DNA of 64,000 nt, taken from Desulfuromonas sp. (lineage in GTDB: Bacteria; Desulfobacterota; Desulfuromonadia; Desulfuromonadales; BM501). The DNA lies in the NCBI RefSeq assembly GCF_002868845.1, contig NZ_PKUB01000041.1:24111-88110 (forward strand), written 5' to 3'. Positions within the stretch are counted from its first letter, which is position 1. Each line of letters starts with the position of its first letter. Of the stretch, positions 46,159-55,990 are shown in pieces. The notes below the pieces were generated by a model, which had not been told where the DNA came from, did no database searches, and saw only the letters and a program-made list of their open reading frames with translations. The position numbers and the translations under genes were made by a program.

Positions 46159-48891
46159 TTATGAGCCCCCCTGCCCCATCTCCCGCGCCAGCTCTTCGGC
46201 CGGCACCGGGCGGCCGTAGAAAAAACCCTGGATTTCGTGGCACTGCTGCTGCTGCAGGAAGGCCTTCTGCTCCGCCGACTCCACCCCTTCGGCGACGACC
46301 TTCAGGCCGAGGTTGTGGCCGAGGCTCACCATCGACTTGACGATTGCCGCGCTGTCGCCGTCCTCGGGCAGGTCCTTGACGAAGGAGCGGTCGATCTTGA
46401 GCACGTCCACGGGAAAGCGCTTCAGGTAAGCCAGGGAGGAGTAGCCTGTGCCGAAATCGTCGATGGAGAGGGTCACCCCCATCTCCTTGAGCCGACTCAG
46501 AGTCCGCAGAGCCTCCTCGTCAGGATCGACCAGGATGCTCTCGGTGAGCTCCAGCTCCAGGCACTCGGCCGGCAGGCCGCTCTCCTCCAGGGCTGCGGCC
46601 ACCGTCGCGTCGAAGCCCCCGTGATGAATCTGCCGGCTCGAGATGTTCACCGATATCCGGCCGATGGACAAGCCCGTCTCCTGCCACTCCCTGCCCTGGC
46701 GGCAGGCCTGGCGCAGAACCCACTCCCCGATGGGGATGATGAGACCGTTCTCCTCGGACAGGGGAATGAAGTCGAGGGGCGGCACCAGGCCCCGCTCGGG
46801 GTCGAGCCACCGGACCAGGGCCTCTGCGCCCATAAAAGCGCCGCTCCGCACATCGACCCGCTTCTGAAAATGGAGCACGAAGTGCCCTTCCTGAACGGCC
46901 CTGCGCAGGCGATTCTCCATCTCCAGGCGTTTCTGGGCCTTTTCGTTCAGCTCGGCGGAGAAGAATTCTAACCCGCCTCGCCCCTTGGCCTTGGCCTGGT
47001 ACATGGCCATATCCGCGCTCTTCAACAGCTGATAGGTGTCTGCGCCGTCCTGGGGGTAAAGGGCGATGCCGATGCTGGCCCCGGTGTAGATCTCCTGCCC
47101 CTGGACATCGAAAGGTCGGGCCAACCTCTGGAAAATCTTCTCTGCCAGCACCGAGGCGTCCTCAGGCGCCTTGACGTGGGAGAGCATCACCACGAACTCG
47201 TCCCCGCCGATGCGCGCCAGGGTATCGCTGCGACGGATGCACCCTTTCAGCCGCTCGGCAGCCACCCGCAGGAGCTGGTCCCCCGCATGATGGCCGAGGG
47301 TGTCGTTGACCACCTTGAACTGGTCGAGGTCGAGGAACAGAATCGCCGAGCAGTGTTCCTCCCGCTTGGCCCGGGCCAGAGCTTGTTCGATGCGGTCGCC
47401 GAGCAGCAAACGGTTGGGCAGCCCGGTGAGGCTGTCGTAATAGGCGAGCCGCTCCTTCTCCTTCTCGGCCAGGTAGCGCTCGGTGATGTCTTTGACAATG
47501 GCCACCACCCCCGCACACTCGCCGTCCTCCCCCTTGTACGAGGAGCAGGAGAGGAGCACCGGAATCTTCTCGCCGTCGGCCCCGGTCAGTCGGCACTCGA
47601 CATCCCGCATGGCCCCGTGGGCCAGGAGCGGCTCGTCCCCGCCCCCACTGAACAGGTCGTCGTTGAACAACTCGGCCAGGTTGCGCTGCAGCAGGTCGTC
47701 CCTGCGGCGGCCAACCAGGGCCGCAGCGGCATCGTTCACCGCGCTGATGCGGCCGAAGCAGTCCCCGACGAGGAGGGGATCGACGATCGACTGGAGCATC
47801 TCGTTCAGCTACCGTTCCCGCGACAAAGAGTGCTGCAGATTCTCGGTCATGGCATTGATGGAGACGGCCAGTCTCTGAAGCTCGTCCCCCGAACCGATAC
47901 GGAGCCTCTGGCCCAGGTCCCCCTCGGCCACCAGCTCGACGTGACGCCCGATGCGCAGCAGGTCGCGGGTAAAGTTGCGCCCCAGGAGCAGGGCCAGAAC
48001 GGTCCCGCCGGCCAGGGCGACGAGGCAAAGCAGGAGAACGAGGGTCTGCAGGTCCCTGGAGGCCGCCAGGAAATCGGAGCTCGGCACGGTGAGCAGGACC
48101 GAGAAACCGAGCTTCTCCACCGGGGCATGGGCCACGAACCCGTCGATACCCTGCAGAACCCCGCGGCCGAAACCGGCCCGGAGCCCCCGGGCCTCCTCCA
48201 GGAGGCGCCTTCCCTCGGGCCCCCCGGCCGCGGCCGGCTCCCCAGCGTAACCGGTTTCGGAGTGGTAGAGAAGCCGCCCCTGGGCATCGACCAGGCTGAT
48301 AATCCCCTTGTCCACCGGCACTTCGGCAAGAAACCGCTCCACCATACTGGCCACGGTCACATCGGCCCAGAGAACGCCGTGAAACTCGTCGCCGAAGTAG
48401 CCGTAGCGGGCCAGGGCGAGGTGGAAATGGGGCGCCTCGAGGCCGGAGTGAACGCGGATAGAGGAAAACACCACCTCGTTGGGATGTTGCATCGCCTCGG
48501 GGAGGACCGGCGACTCGCCGTGATCTCTCAGTTCCCGGGAACTTTGCCCTCCGGCCACCCGAATCTCCTCCCGCCCGTCGGCGTCGAGAAGGCACAGCAC
48601 CTGCAGATTATTCTGCAGCCGGGCGAACTGCCGGGCCAGGGGCTCCGCCCGGGCGGTGCGGTGATAGTCGGTCAGGTCGATGCCTTCCACCATCTCGCTC
48701 AGGCTCCGGAGATAGTGCTCCACATCCTGGACCAGGCCGGCCACGGCCGCGTGCATCTGGTCCTCCTTGGCATCGAGGAGGGCCCGCTCAATGAACCGAT
48801 CGGCGAGCACGCCGAGGACAAACACCACCAGCAGGATCGGGACAATTTCGGCAAGAAGGATTTTCGATTTGAGGCTGCGAAGCATGAACAC
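46159..48891 (-). pseudogene. Receptor-type GGDEF-EAL protein, interrupted by in-frame TAG
   Basis: A 910-codon frame. It starts with a membrane helix (about 10-30), an extracytoplasmic Cache-like sensor (about 35-280), a second helix (LVLLLCLVALAGGTVLALLL) and HAMP to about 357. TAG lies at 47811-47809. In the same frame follow PAS (about 365-480), GGDEF with ARIGGDEFVVML, and EAL with GAEALVRWLDP, DDFGTGYSSL and VAEGVES. Both catalytic domains look intact, so the protein would make or break c-di-GMP. The TAG falls in SRER-stop-LNEMLQSI, between HAMP and PAS. It is 12 bases after the binding-protein gene. It could be mutated, read through, or a base error. Confidence 0.85.
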
Positions 48892-48903
48892 CCTTTCGCC
48901 CTC

Positions 48904-49743
48904 CTACCGTGACCCTGGAAGAGATGCGGCGGGAATGGCGCCGTGGGAGAGGATGATGGTCCGGGCCGCCGGTCCGTACAGGAACTCGACAAAGACTCTT
49001 TTCAGGCCGGACAGCTCCCCCTTCCAGACCAGGCCGAAGGGGCTGACCAGGGGATAGGTGCCGTTGCCCACCTGCTCCGGGGTCGGGCTGCGCCCGTCGA
49101 TGGAAAAGACCGTCAGACTGGGGCCGGGAACCATGGCACTCGAAAGGTAACCGATGGTGAAGGGATAGCGGCGGAGCACCTCCACCGCCTCGGGGGCGGA
49201 AAAAAGGGTCTTGCCGACCGGGTCGTCGATATCGCCGAATCCCGGAAGCGACGCCTCCAGAACCGAGCGGGAGGAGTCCCCCGCCTCACGGTTGGCCACG
49301 TAGATCTTGTGGTCGGGGCAGGGGCCGAGTCCGGCCCAGGTGGTGACCTTGCCCGAATAGACCGCCACGACCTGCTCCGGGGTCAGGTTGTCGACGCAGC
49401 GGGCAGGAAGGTTGGCGGCGACCACCACCGGGGAATAGGCAAAGACCCTGCTGTGGATCCCGGGGGCCTGTTCCTTTTCGTCCAGGGGCCGGGCCACCCG
49501 GGCCAGGTCGCATTCGCCGCGATCCAGGGCCCTTATCCCCCCGCTGGAGCCGACGCTTTCCGGGACCTCGACCCGGACGCCGGGGTGGGCCTCCTCGAAG
49601 GCCTCGGCGATTTTGCGGAGCAGTTCCTGAGAATCGCCGGAACCGGCGACGACGAGGGCCTCCTGGCCCCATGCCGGCAGCGACAGGAAAAATGCCAGAA
49701 ATACCGACAGGGGCAGCAACACCCCCCTTTTGACTTTGTGCAT
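48904..49743 (-). CDS. PstS-like periplasmic substrate-binding protein
   Basis: A 279-residue exported binding protein of the phosphate/PstS-like type. Signal peptide from MHKVKRG to LPAWG. LVVAGSGDSQELLRKIAEAF and ESVGSSGGIRALDRGECDLA form the ligand-site loops, and LTPEQVVAVYSGKVTTWAGL is the hallmark second-lobe segment. GGGAGGG precedes the ATG at 49743. No ABC transporter gene follows. Instead the next gene, 12 bases on, is the Cache/GGDEF/EAL receptor, so this protein probably feeds a ligand signal to it. Confidence 0.85.
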   Translation of the reverse strand: MHKVKRGVLLPLSVFLAFFLSLPAWGQEALVVAGSGDSQELLRKIAEAFEEAHPGVRVEVPESVGSSGGIRALDRGECDLARVARPLDEKEQAPGIHSRVFAYSPVVVAANLPARCVDNLTPEQVVAVYSGKVTTWAGLGPCPDHKIYVANREAGDSSRSVLEASLPGFGDIDDPVGKTLFSAPEAVEVLRRYPFTIGYLSSAMVPGPSLTVFSIDGRSPTPEQVGNGTYPLVSPFGLVWKGELSGLKRVFVEFLYGPAARTIILSHGAIPAASLPGSR

Positions 49744-50261
49744 GTTCGTCCCTCCCTGGACTTTTTTGTAAATCATCCATCCTTGTATCGTTGCCACCAG
49801 GCAAGGTCAAGTAAAAACCGGACCGGGAAAAAACTCAACTTTTTTATATTTTTTGCTCTAGATAAATTCCCCTACCCCCAGGCCGGGCGACGTCCTCCGA
49901 CAGAGGGGCGCTCCCCTCTTTTCGGAAAAACAGCCCCCGAAGTTAAACAAAAAGGAGCCCGGAAAGGACCTCTGCCATTGTCTCTCCTTCGCACCGGGAG
50001 GGGCTAAGTGTCTAATGACCCTTGCCTATTTGCAATATGGCGGACTCCTGATAAGGTTTCTTTTTTGAATTCACATTCCATTCAAAGGCCAAAACGCCGA
50101 GACTCCGAGAATGCGGAGTTCCCGGTTCGCTCATCCATGGCTTATTCTCTGCAGCTCCGTTTCCGGCATCCAAAAGATCGTGATGGGGTTTTAAAGAACC
50201 GTTTTCTGATATTCTGCCGCCCAGCCGGGGGCGACCGATACCCTGCCCAAGGAGGTTCCCC
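49744..50261. other. Intergenic region between divergent genes
   Basis: 518 bases. An AT-rich tract at 49830-49870 may hold the leftward promoter. The right part (50010-50260) leads to the OprP-like porin with AGGAGG before its ATG. I see no gene and no clear known regulatory RNA here. Confidence 0.4.
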
Positions 50262-51485
50262 ATGCGCCGAAAACTGTTTTTCTGGAGTCTCGCCCTCCTG
50301 GCCCTGCCCCTGCTCGCCGCAGCCCCGGCGCAGGCGGGGGCCAAAATCGAAATAGGCGACGACGCCGTGATCGACCTCGGCTTCCGCCTTCAGGCCCAAT
50401 ACTTCAGCACCGAGAAGGACCTGGACGGAGGGGGAGACTTCGAGGATTTCGACGACTTTATCGTCCGCCGGGCCCGACTGCGCCTCGGAGCCGACGTCAC
50501 CGACCGGGTCTCCATCTTCCTGCAGAGCGAATTCGCCGACGACGACGGCGGCGTCGGCGGCGACGTGCGCCTGATCGACGCCTATGTCACCCTCAAGGCC
50601 CACAAACTGACCAACATCATCGTCGGCGAGAACATGGCCGCCTCCCTGCGCCAGAACCTGACGAGTTCAGGCGCCCTGATGGCGGTCGACCGTCCGGCGA
50701 TCGTCAACAAGAACCTCTCCTGGGGCACCCGCGCCAAGTACGGCTTTACCAACACCAACTACGATGACAGCGACGCCGGCCTGCGTGCCGACAACCTGGC
50801 CCGCGATGTCGGCGCCACCCTGTTTGGAAGTGATTCTATCACCGACACCCTGCACTTCAAGTACTACCTCGGGGTCTACGACGGAGTCCAGGAAGGGGAC
50901 GAGGACAGCGAGCGCTACGCCGCCCGGGTCCAGTTCAACCTCTTCGACGCCGAGCCCAAGTACTACAACCTCTCCACCTACCTGGGGGGGAAAAGGACCC
51001 TCGGCTTCGGCGCCACCTACGATCTCCAGAACGACGTGGCCGTCGACCTGGCCACGGGGAAGAACGCGGACTACGCCATGTGGACGGTGGACGCCTTCGC
51101 CGACCTCCCCCTCGGCCCCGGCGCCCTGACCCTGGAGACTGCCTGGATCGACCTCGACCTGGACGACGCCGCCCGGCTCAACTTCAACGGCGACGGCGCC
51201 AGCTTCCGCGACGCCAGGCAGGCCCAGGGCGACGGCTACTATATCCAGGCCGGCTACTTCATCAGCAACTGGCAGCCCTGGGTGTTGTACGAGCAATGGA
51301 GCAGCGACGGTCCCGGCGACCTGGGGAGCTTCAACGCCCTGCGGGTCGGCCTCTCCTACTTCCTCAAGGGACACAACGCGAACATCAAGGTCGGCTACGA
51401 GGGCTTCAGCGCCGACCGGAACCTCAGCGGGACAAGCGAGGACAGCGTCGACTCCCTCGTGGCCGGACTCTACGTAACCTACTGA
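50262..51485 (+). CDS. OprO/OprP-like outer-membrane porin
   Basis: A 407-residue exported barrel. Signal peptide MRRKLFFWSLALLALPLL to APAQA. A short periplasmic segment and FRLQAQYFSTEK, then FIVRRARLRLGADVTDRVSI, the pattern of phosphate-selective porins O and P. Repeated amphipathic strands end in LYVTY, with a terminal aromatic. AGGAGG precedes the ATG. The divergent PstS-like gene makes a role in anion uptake or sensing possible, but the selectivity is not visible. Confidence 0.85.
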   Translation: MRRKLFFWSLALLALPLLAAAPAQAGAKIEIGDDAVIDLGFRLQAQYFSTEKDLDGGGDFEDFDDFIVRRARLRLGADVTDRVSIFLQSEFADDDGGVGGDVRLIDAYVTLKAHKLTNIIVGENMAASLRQNLTSSGALMAVDRPAIVNKNLSWGTRAKYGFTNTNYDDSDAGLRADNLARDVGATLFGSDSITDTLHFKYYLGVYDGVQEGDEDSERYAARVQFNLFDAEPKYYNLSTYLGGKRTLGFGATYDLQNDVAVDLATGKNADYAMWTVDAFADLPLGPGALTLETAWIDLDLDDAARLNFNGDGASFRDARQAQGDGYYIQAGYFISNWQPWVLYEQWSSDGPGDLGSFNALRVGLSYFLKGHNANIKVGYEGFSADRNLSGTSEDSVDSLVAGLYVTY

Positions 51486-51787
51486 GGCCGCCAGGGAAAA
51501 GGAAGGCCCGCCCCCCTTTCGCCGCAGCTGAAACGCCCGCGGGGGCGAGACCCCGTGCTTCATCAAACTCGGACCGAGACAGCAATTCTCCGAAATTCTT
51601 CCAAAATCACTAAATTACCGAGGCGGAAACCTGCCCGCCCGGAACCCGGACCTCCTGGATGTTGCAATCGGCGCCCCCTGCGGCGCCCTTTTCTTTGCCA
51701 AAGAGGGACACGCCGCCGGGAATTTGCCCTTGATCCGCCCCGACGATGTGCTACCATCGGCCGATCGAAATCCACTCGGAGGAACCT
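51486..51787. other. Gap between porin and aPGAM-like genes
   Basis: About 300 bases of GC-rich DNA with the porin terminator (51670-51695). No gene seen. The downstream gene's promoter is not evident. Confidence 0.4.
51670..51695 (+). terminator. Probable porin terminator
   Basis: GGCGCC at 51670-51675 pairs with GGCGCC at 51682-51687, followed by CTTTTCTTT. Confidence 0.6.
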
Positions 51788-53110
51788 GTGCCGGACAAGT
51801 GCATTCTCATCCTGCTCGATGGCCTGGGCGACCGCGCCTACGAAGAACTCGGGGGGCTGACCCCCCTGCAGGCGGCCGCCACCCCGAACCTCGACCGCCT
51901 CGCGGCCGCGGGGGGCAATGGCCTCTACCATGCCGCCGCCCTCGGCCAGGCCCTGCCGAGCGAGAACGCCCACTTCGCCATGTTCGGCTTCAGCCCGGAA
52001 GAGTTCCCCGGCCGAGGAGCTCTCGAGGCCCTCGGCGGCGGGGTCGACCTGCAGCCAGGCGAAGTCGCCCTCCTCGTCCACCTGGTCGGGGTGCACGAGG
52101 AGAGTGGAACCCTGATCCTTGACCGGGACCTGCCGGAGGCGTCAGCCGGGGAGGCCGAGGCCCTCATCGCGGCCGTCGCCACGTACGAGACCGGCGGCGT
52201 CCGAATCCGCTTCCACCGGACCAAAGGGCTCTTCGGGGTCCTGACCCTGAGCGGCGAGGTGGCCCCCTACGTCACCGACACCAACCTGATGATGGAGAGG
52301 GTGCCCCTGCCCGAAGTCCTGCCTTGGCAGACGCACCGGGAAGACCCCGCCGCGCGGAACACCGCCCGGGCCCTGAAGGAGTATCTGGTCTGGGCCCATC
52401 GCCGCCTGCAGGCGCACCCGGTCAATGCCGAGCGCGCCGCGCAGGGGCGGCACCCGGTCAACGGCCTCGTCACCCAGCGCGCCGGCCGCCTGAAGAACGT
52501 CCCCTCCTTCGCCGAGCGCAACGGGCTGCGCGGCCTGTCGCTCTCCTCCGGCATCGTCTACTGGGGCATCTCCCGCTTTCTCGGCCTCGACCTGGTCCAG
52601 GCGAAAGACAGCGCCGCCCCCGGCGCGGACCTGGCCGCGCGCCTGGAGCTGGCCCGGGAAAAGCTGCCCGACTACGACTTCGTCCACGTCCACACCAAGG
52701 CGGCGGACGAGGCCGCCCACCGCAAGAATCCCGCGGCAAAGAAGGCGGTCATCGAGGCCTTCGACGAGGGCATCGGCAGGGTCCTTCCCGACCTGCTGGC
52801 CGACCCCGACCTGCTGCTGATCGTCACCGCCGACCACTCCACCCCCAGCGGCGGACCCCTGATCCACTCGGGCGAACCGGTCCCTCTGCTGCTGCACGGC
52901 CGCGGGGTGCGCCGCGACGCCGTCGCGCGCTACGACGAGGTGGCTGCCGCCGCCGGGGCCATCGGTTTCGTCCGCGGCCGCGAGTTCATGTACCTCGTTC
53001 TCAACCACCTGGAACGGGCCAAGCTGGCGGGCATCATGGACACCCCGATCGACCAGCCCTACTGGCCCGGCGACTTCCAGCCCTTCCGCCTCGAGGAGCC
53101 CGGCCAATGA
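51788..53110 (+). CDS. Archaeal-type cofactor-independent phosphoglycerate mutase family protein
   Basis: A 440-residue alkaline-phosphatase-superfamily enzyme of the aPGAM class. Metal and nucleophile sites: ILILLDGLGDRAYEELGG at the N terminus, LPSENAHFAMFGFSPEEF with the serine nucleophile (about residue 55), YDFVHVHTKAADEAAHRKN (about 300), and VTADHSTPSGGPLIHSGEP. The GTG start at 51788 follows GGAGG by 5 bases. It may interconvert 3- and 2-phosphoglycerate or act on another phosphate ester. Its overlap with a nucleotidyltransferase gene hints at a non-glycolytic role. Confidence 0.85.
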   Translation: MPDKCILILLDGLGDRAYEELGGLTPLQAAATPNLDRLAAAGGNGLYHAAALGQALPSENAHFAMFGFSPEEFPGRGALEALGGGVDLQPGEVALLVHLVGVHEESGTLILDRDLPEASAGEAEALIAAVATYETGGVRIRFHRTKGLFGVLTLSGEVAPYVTDTNLMMERVPLPEVLPWQTHREDPAARNTARALKEYLVWAHRRLQAHPVNAERAAQGRHPVNGLVTQRAGRLKNVPSFAERNGLRGLSLSSGIVYWGISRFLGLDLVQAKDSAAPGADLAARLELAREKLPDYDFVHVHTKAADEAAHRKNPAAKKAVIEAFDEGIGRVLPDLLADPDLLLIVTADHSTPSGGPLIHSGEPVPLLLHGRGVRRDAVARYDEVAAAAGAIGFVRGREFMYLVLNHLERAKLAGIMDTPIDQPYWPGDFQPFRLEEPGQ

Positions 53111-53676
53111 GCCCGCCCTACCCCACCGGGGTCATCCACGGCCGCTTCCAGGTGCTGCACAACGACCACCTGCGCTACCTGCTGGCCGGCAAGGCCATCT
53201 GCGACCACCTGGTGGTCGGCATCACCAACCCCGACCCGACCCACACCCGGAAGGAGGAGGCCGACCCCAAGCGCAGCAGCGCCCTGGCCAACCCCCTGAC
53301 CTACTTCGAGCGCCTGCTCCTGGTGCGCCGGACCCTGGAAGAAGCCGGGGTCGGCCCCGCCGAGTTCTCGGTGGTGCCCCTGCCCATCAACCTGCCCGAG
53401 CTCTACCGCTACTACACCCCCGCCGACGCGGTCTTCTTCCTCTCTATCTACGACGACTGGGGGCGCAAGAAACTGGAGTACTTCCGCTCCCTCGGCCTGG
53501 AGACTCACGTCCTGTGGGAGGTGCGGCCCGAGGAAAAGGGGATCAGCGCCGCCGAGGTGCGATCGCGCATGGCCGCCGGCGAGCCCTGGGAGCACCTGGT
53601 CCCCCCGGGGGTCGCCGCCCTCGTCAAGGCGTGGGACCTCCCGACCCGCCTGAGAAACCTCCAGGGACAGGGTTGA
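53107..53676 (+). CDS. NMN adenylyltransferase-like nucleotidyltransferase
   Basis: A 189-residue cytidylyltransferase-fold protein. TGVIHGRFQVLHNDHLRYL carries the HxxH motif in the form HNDH; EKGISAAEVRSRMAAGEPW is the second ATP-binding (ISxxxxR) motif. This is close to archaeal-type nicotinamide-nucleotide adenylyltransferases. The ATG overlaps the stop of the phosphoglycerate-mutase-like gene (ATGA). Whether it makes NAD or activates another phosphate compound is open. Confidence 0.85.
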   Translation: MSPPYPTGVIHGRFQVLHNDHLRYLLAGKAICDHLVVGITNPDPTHTRKEEADPKRSSALANPLTYFERLLLVRRTLEEAGVGPAEFSVVPLPINLPELYRYYTPADAVFFLSIYDDWGRKKLEYFRSLGLETHVLWEVRPEEKGISAAEVRSRMAAGEPWEHLVPPGVAALVKAWDLPTRLRNLQGQG

Positions 53677-53724
53677 AGCTGACGGCCTCAACAGCCGGAC
53701 ACCCCTCCCAGCCTGAACGCACGA

Positions 53725-53760
53725 AGGGCCGCCCCCCTGATGGGAAGCGGCCCTCTGTTT
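53725..53760 (+). terminator. Terminator between convergent genes
   Basis: Stem 53725-53732 against 53747-53754 with inner CCC/GGG pairing, then a short T run. It lies between the nucleotidyltransferase and secretin genes. Confidence 0.7.
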
Positions 53761-53783
53761 TGCCGGAAACTTCCGTTCCGATA

Positions 53784-55586
53784 TCAACGCACATCCCACT
53801 CCCGGGGCGGCGTCTCCACATGAAGGTGCACCTCCGCCTCGTTGACCCTGCCTTCCTCCTCGTCCTGGCGCAGGTCGCCGCCGTCCGTAAGGATATAGGG
53901 GGTGATCAGGATGATGGTCTCGGTGTTGATCACGATCTCCTCGGTGCTGGAGAAGAGCCGGCCAATGCCGGGGATCGAGCCGAGGAAGGGCACCCCGGCG
54001 CGACTGAAGCTGCTGCTGCTCTTGATCAGCCCGCCGATGAAGATCGGCCGGCCGTTCTGGGCGAAGAGTTCGGTCTCCACCTCGGTGGTGGTCTGGGAGG
54101 GGAGACCGTCCTGGATGGTGCCGGTGCTCACCTCGGGATGGATGGCCATGAGGATGCGGCCCTGGTCGTCGATGGAGGGAGTCACCTTGAGAATGACGCC
54201 CGACTCGAGGAACTCGATGCTCTCGGTGGTGACCTGGTTGATCGTGGTGGTCACCTTGTAGCCCTGGCGATCCCCGATGATGACCGAGGCTTCCTCGTCC
54301 TCGAGGGCGAGCAGCTTGGGGGTGGAGAGGGTGTGCACCCGGCCCCGGTCGCTGAGGGCGTTGAGAACGAAGGAGACGTTGTCGGCATCGACCAGCTTGG
54401 CGATGAAGCCGGTGGCGTCCGGGCTGGCGAAGCCCTGGAGACCGACGGTACCGTCGCCGCCGTCGCCGCTGAAGAGCTTGGCCCAGTCGAGGCCGAAGGT
54501 CTCCGAGTCGTCCAGGGTGACCTCGAGGATCTTGGCCTCGATGCGGATCTGGCGGGGGGCGCGGTCGATCTGCCGCAGCAGCATCTCCAGGCGCTCCACC
54601 GCAGGCCTCAGGTCCTCGACGATGAGGAGGTTGCGCTCCTTGAGAAAGGTGACCTTGCCGTAGCCGGAAAGGTGCTTGGAAAGGATCTCCTCGACCTTGG
54701 CGGGCTTGGCGTACTGCAGCTTGTAGGTGCGGATCACGGTGTCGACCAGCTCCCCGCCGCCCTGGCCGGAATCCCCCCGGGGCAGGACGATGAACCCGCC
54801 GTGGCGCTCGAGGACCCCGTAGCCGGCGCTGTCGGCGATGGCGATGATCGCCTCCTTGAGGGGCACGTCGTAGAGGTTGCAGTTGACCTGCCCGGTCACT
54901 CCCTTGCCCAGCACGACGTTGACCCGCTCCTTGCGGGAGAGCATCTCGAAGGCCTCGGCCATCGACACGTCCCGGAAAGAGACGGTAACGCGGCTGTCCC
55001 GGGGCGCCGGGGGAACGACCACCGTGGGGACGACAGCCGGTGGGGGATCGTTGCGGGCGAGGAGGACCGGCTCCGCATCGACCGCCGCCGGCTTCGCATC
55101 GGCCGCCGCTGCGACGGGCGGGGGTTCGGGTTCCGGAGCGACCGCAGCAGCGAGTTCCTTCGGCCGGTAGAGGTTGACCACCAGGCGCGGGGGCCCCTCC
55201 ATGACCAGGAAACGCATCTCCGGCGCATCGGCCGGAAGACCGAGGCTCACCGCGATGTCGCCCCCGTCCTCCTCCATCCGGACCCAGGAGTCGACGGCCC
55301 GGTACTTTCGGTAGTGCTGGAGGCCGGTGGAGACGCCCACCAGCCGGCAGCGCACCTCGTCGTCCTCGACGCTCGGGGGCAAAAACTCGAAGGGGGCGTC
55401 GAACTCGAACACCACCGAGTTGAACAGGGCGTGCCGCCCCGCCCGTATCTCCTTCAGGAGGACTCCGTCCCCGTCCCCGTCCCCGGGGATCTTCCCGGCC
55501 GCCGGGGTGGCGAAGCAGACCCCGAAAGCCAGCAGGAGCGCCAGAACCGGTAGGCTCCCCGGCGGTCGATACCATGACATCGTCAC
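53784..55586 (-). CDS. pilQ: Type IV pilus-type secretin
   Basis: About 600 residues. Signal peptide to TPAAG, an AMIN-like N-terminal part (about 45-155), a Pro/Ala linker, an STN/secretin N0 domain (VTVSFRDVSMAEAFEML), an N1/NolW domain (RTYKLQYAKPAKVEEILS), and the secretin barrel ending with the hallmark VPFLGSIPGIGRLFSS. It forms the outer-membrane channel for pilus passage. The GTG start at 55586 was chosen because AGGAGG lies 6 bases upstream; ATG 55604 and 55580 are alternatives. Last gene of the pilus operon. MshL-type naming is equally possible. Confidence 0.92.
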   Translation of the reverse strand: MTMSWYRPPGSLPVLALLLAFGVCFATPAAGKIPGDGDGDGVLLKEIRAGRHALFNSVVFEFDAPFEFLPPSVEDDEVRCRLVGVSTGLQHYRKYRAVDSWVRMEEDGGDIAVSLGLPADAPEMRFLVMEGPPRLVVNLYRPKELAAAVAPEPEPPPVAAAADAKPAAVDAEPVLLARNDPPPAVVPTVVVPPAPRDSRVTVSFRDVSMAEAFEMLSRKERVNVVLGKGVTGQVNCNLYDVPLKEAIIAIADSAGYGVLERHGGFIVLPRGDSGQGGGELVDTVIRTYKLQYAKPAKVEEILSKHLSGYGKVTFLKERNLLIVEDLRPAVERLEMLLRQIDRAPRQIRIEAKILEVTLDDSETFGLDWAKLFSGDGGDGTVGLQGFASPDATGFIAKLVDADNVSFVLNALSDRGRVHTLSTPKLLALEDEEASVIIGDRQGYKVTTTINQVTTESIEFLESGVILKVTPSIDDQGRILMAIHPEVSTGTIQDGLPSQTTTEVETELFAQNGRPIFIGGLIKSSSSFSRAGVPFLGSIPGIGRLFSSTEEIVINTETIILITPYILTDGGDLRQDEEEGRVNEAEVHLHVETPPREWDVR

Positions 55587-55642
55587 ATCATACCTCCTCA
55601 TCACATCTCACCGTGCATCTCCCCTCCGGCCGAAAAATCGCC

Positions 55643-55990
55643 TCAAGGAGCCGTTCTCAGAGTCACCACGATCGTCTCGCCGTCCTTGGCGAAGACCGAT
55701 TCGCCCTCGCCGACCCTCACCAGGCGAAAGCCTTCGATCTCCTGGCCCGGCTTCAGCAGGGTGCCGTTGACGTTGGCCAGGGAATCCTCCCCCGCGACGA
55801 GGGTGGCCCGCAACTCGAGGTCGTCCGCCCGGGCCTCGGGCACCGTCTGCGCGACGGGGGGCGGGGGGGGCGGGTTCAGGTCGGGGGGGGAAAAGGGGTT
55901 GCGACCCAGGGGCATGGGCCCCTCTCCGCCAATGGCGATCCCCGGCGCCAGGAGCGCCCAGATCAAAACTAAAATCACCGCACGCTGCAT
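55643..55990 (-). CDS. pilP: PilP-like pilus lipoprotein/periplasmic protein
   Basis: 115 residues. A signal sequence (MQRAVILVLIWALLAPGIA), a GRNPFSPPDLNPPPPPP motif typical of PilP/GspC entry segments, and a small beta domain (RATLVAGEDSLANVNGTLLK ... VTLRTAP) like an HR domain. It links the inner-membrane PilNO complex to the secretin. The ATG overlaps the pilO stop (TGATG). Confidence 0.85.
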   Translation of the reverse strand: MQRAVILVLIWALLAPGIAIGGEGPMPLGRNPFSPPDLNPPPPPPVAQTVPEARADDLELRATLVAGEDSLANVNGTLLKPGQEIEGFRLVRVGEGESVFAKDGETIVVTLRTAP

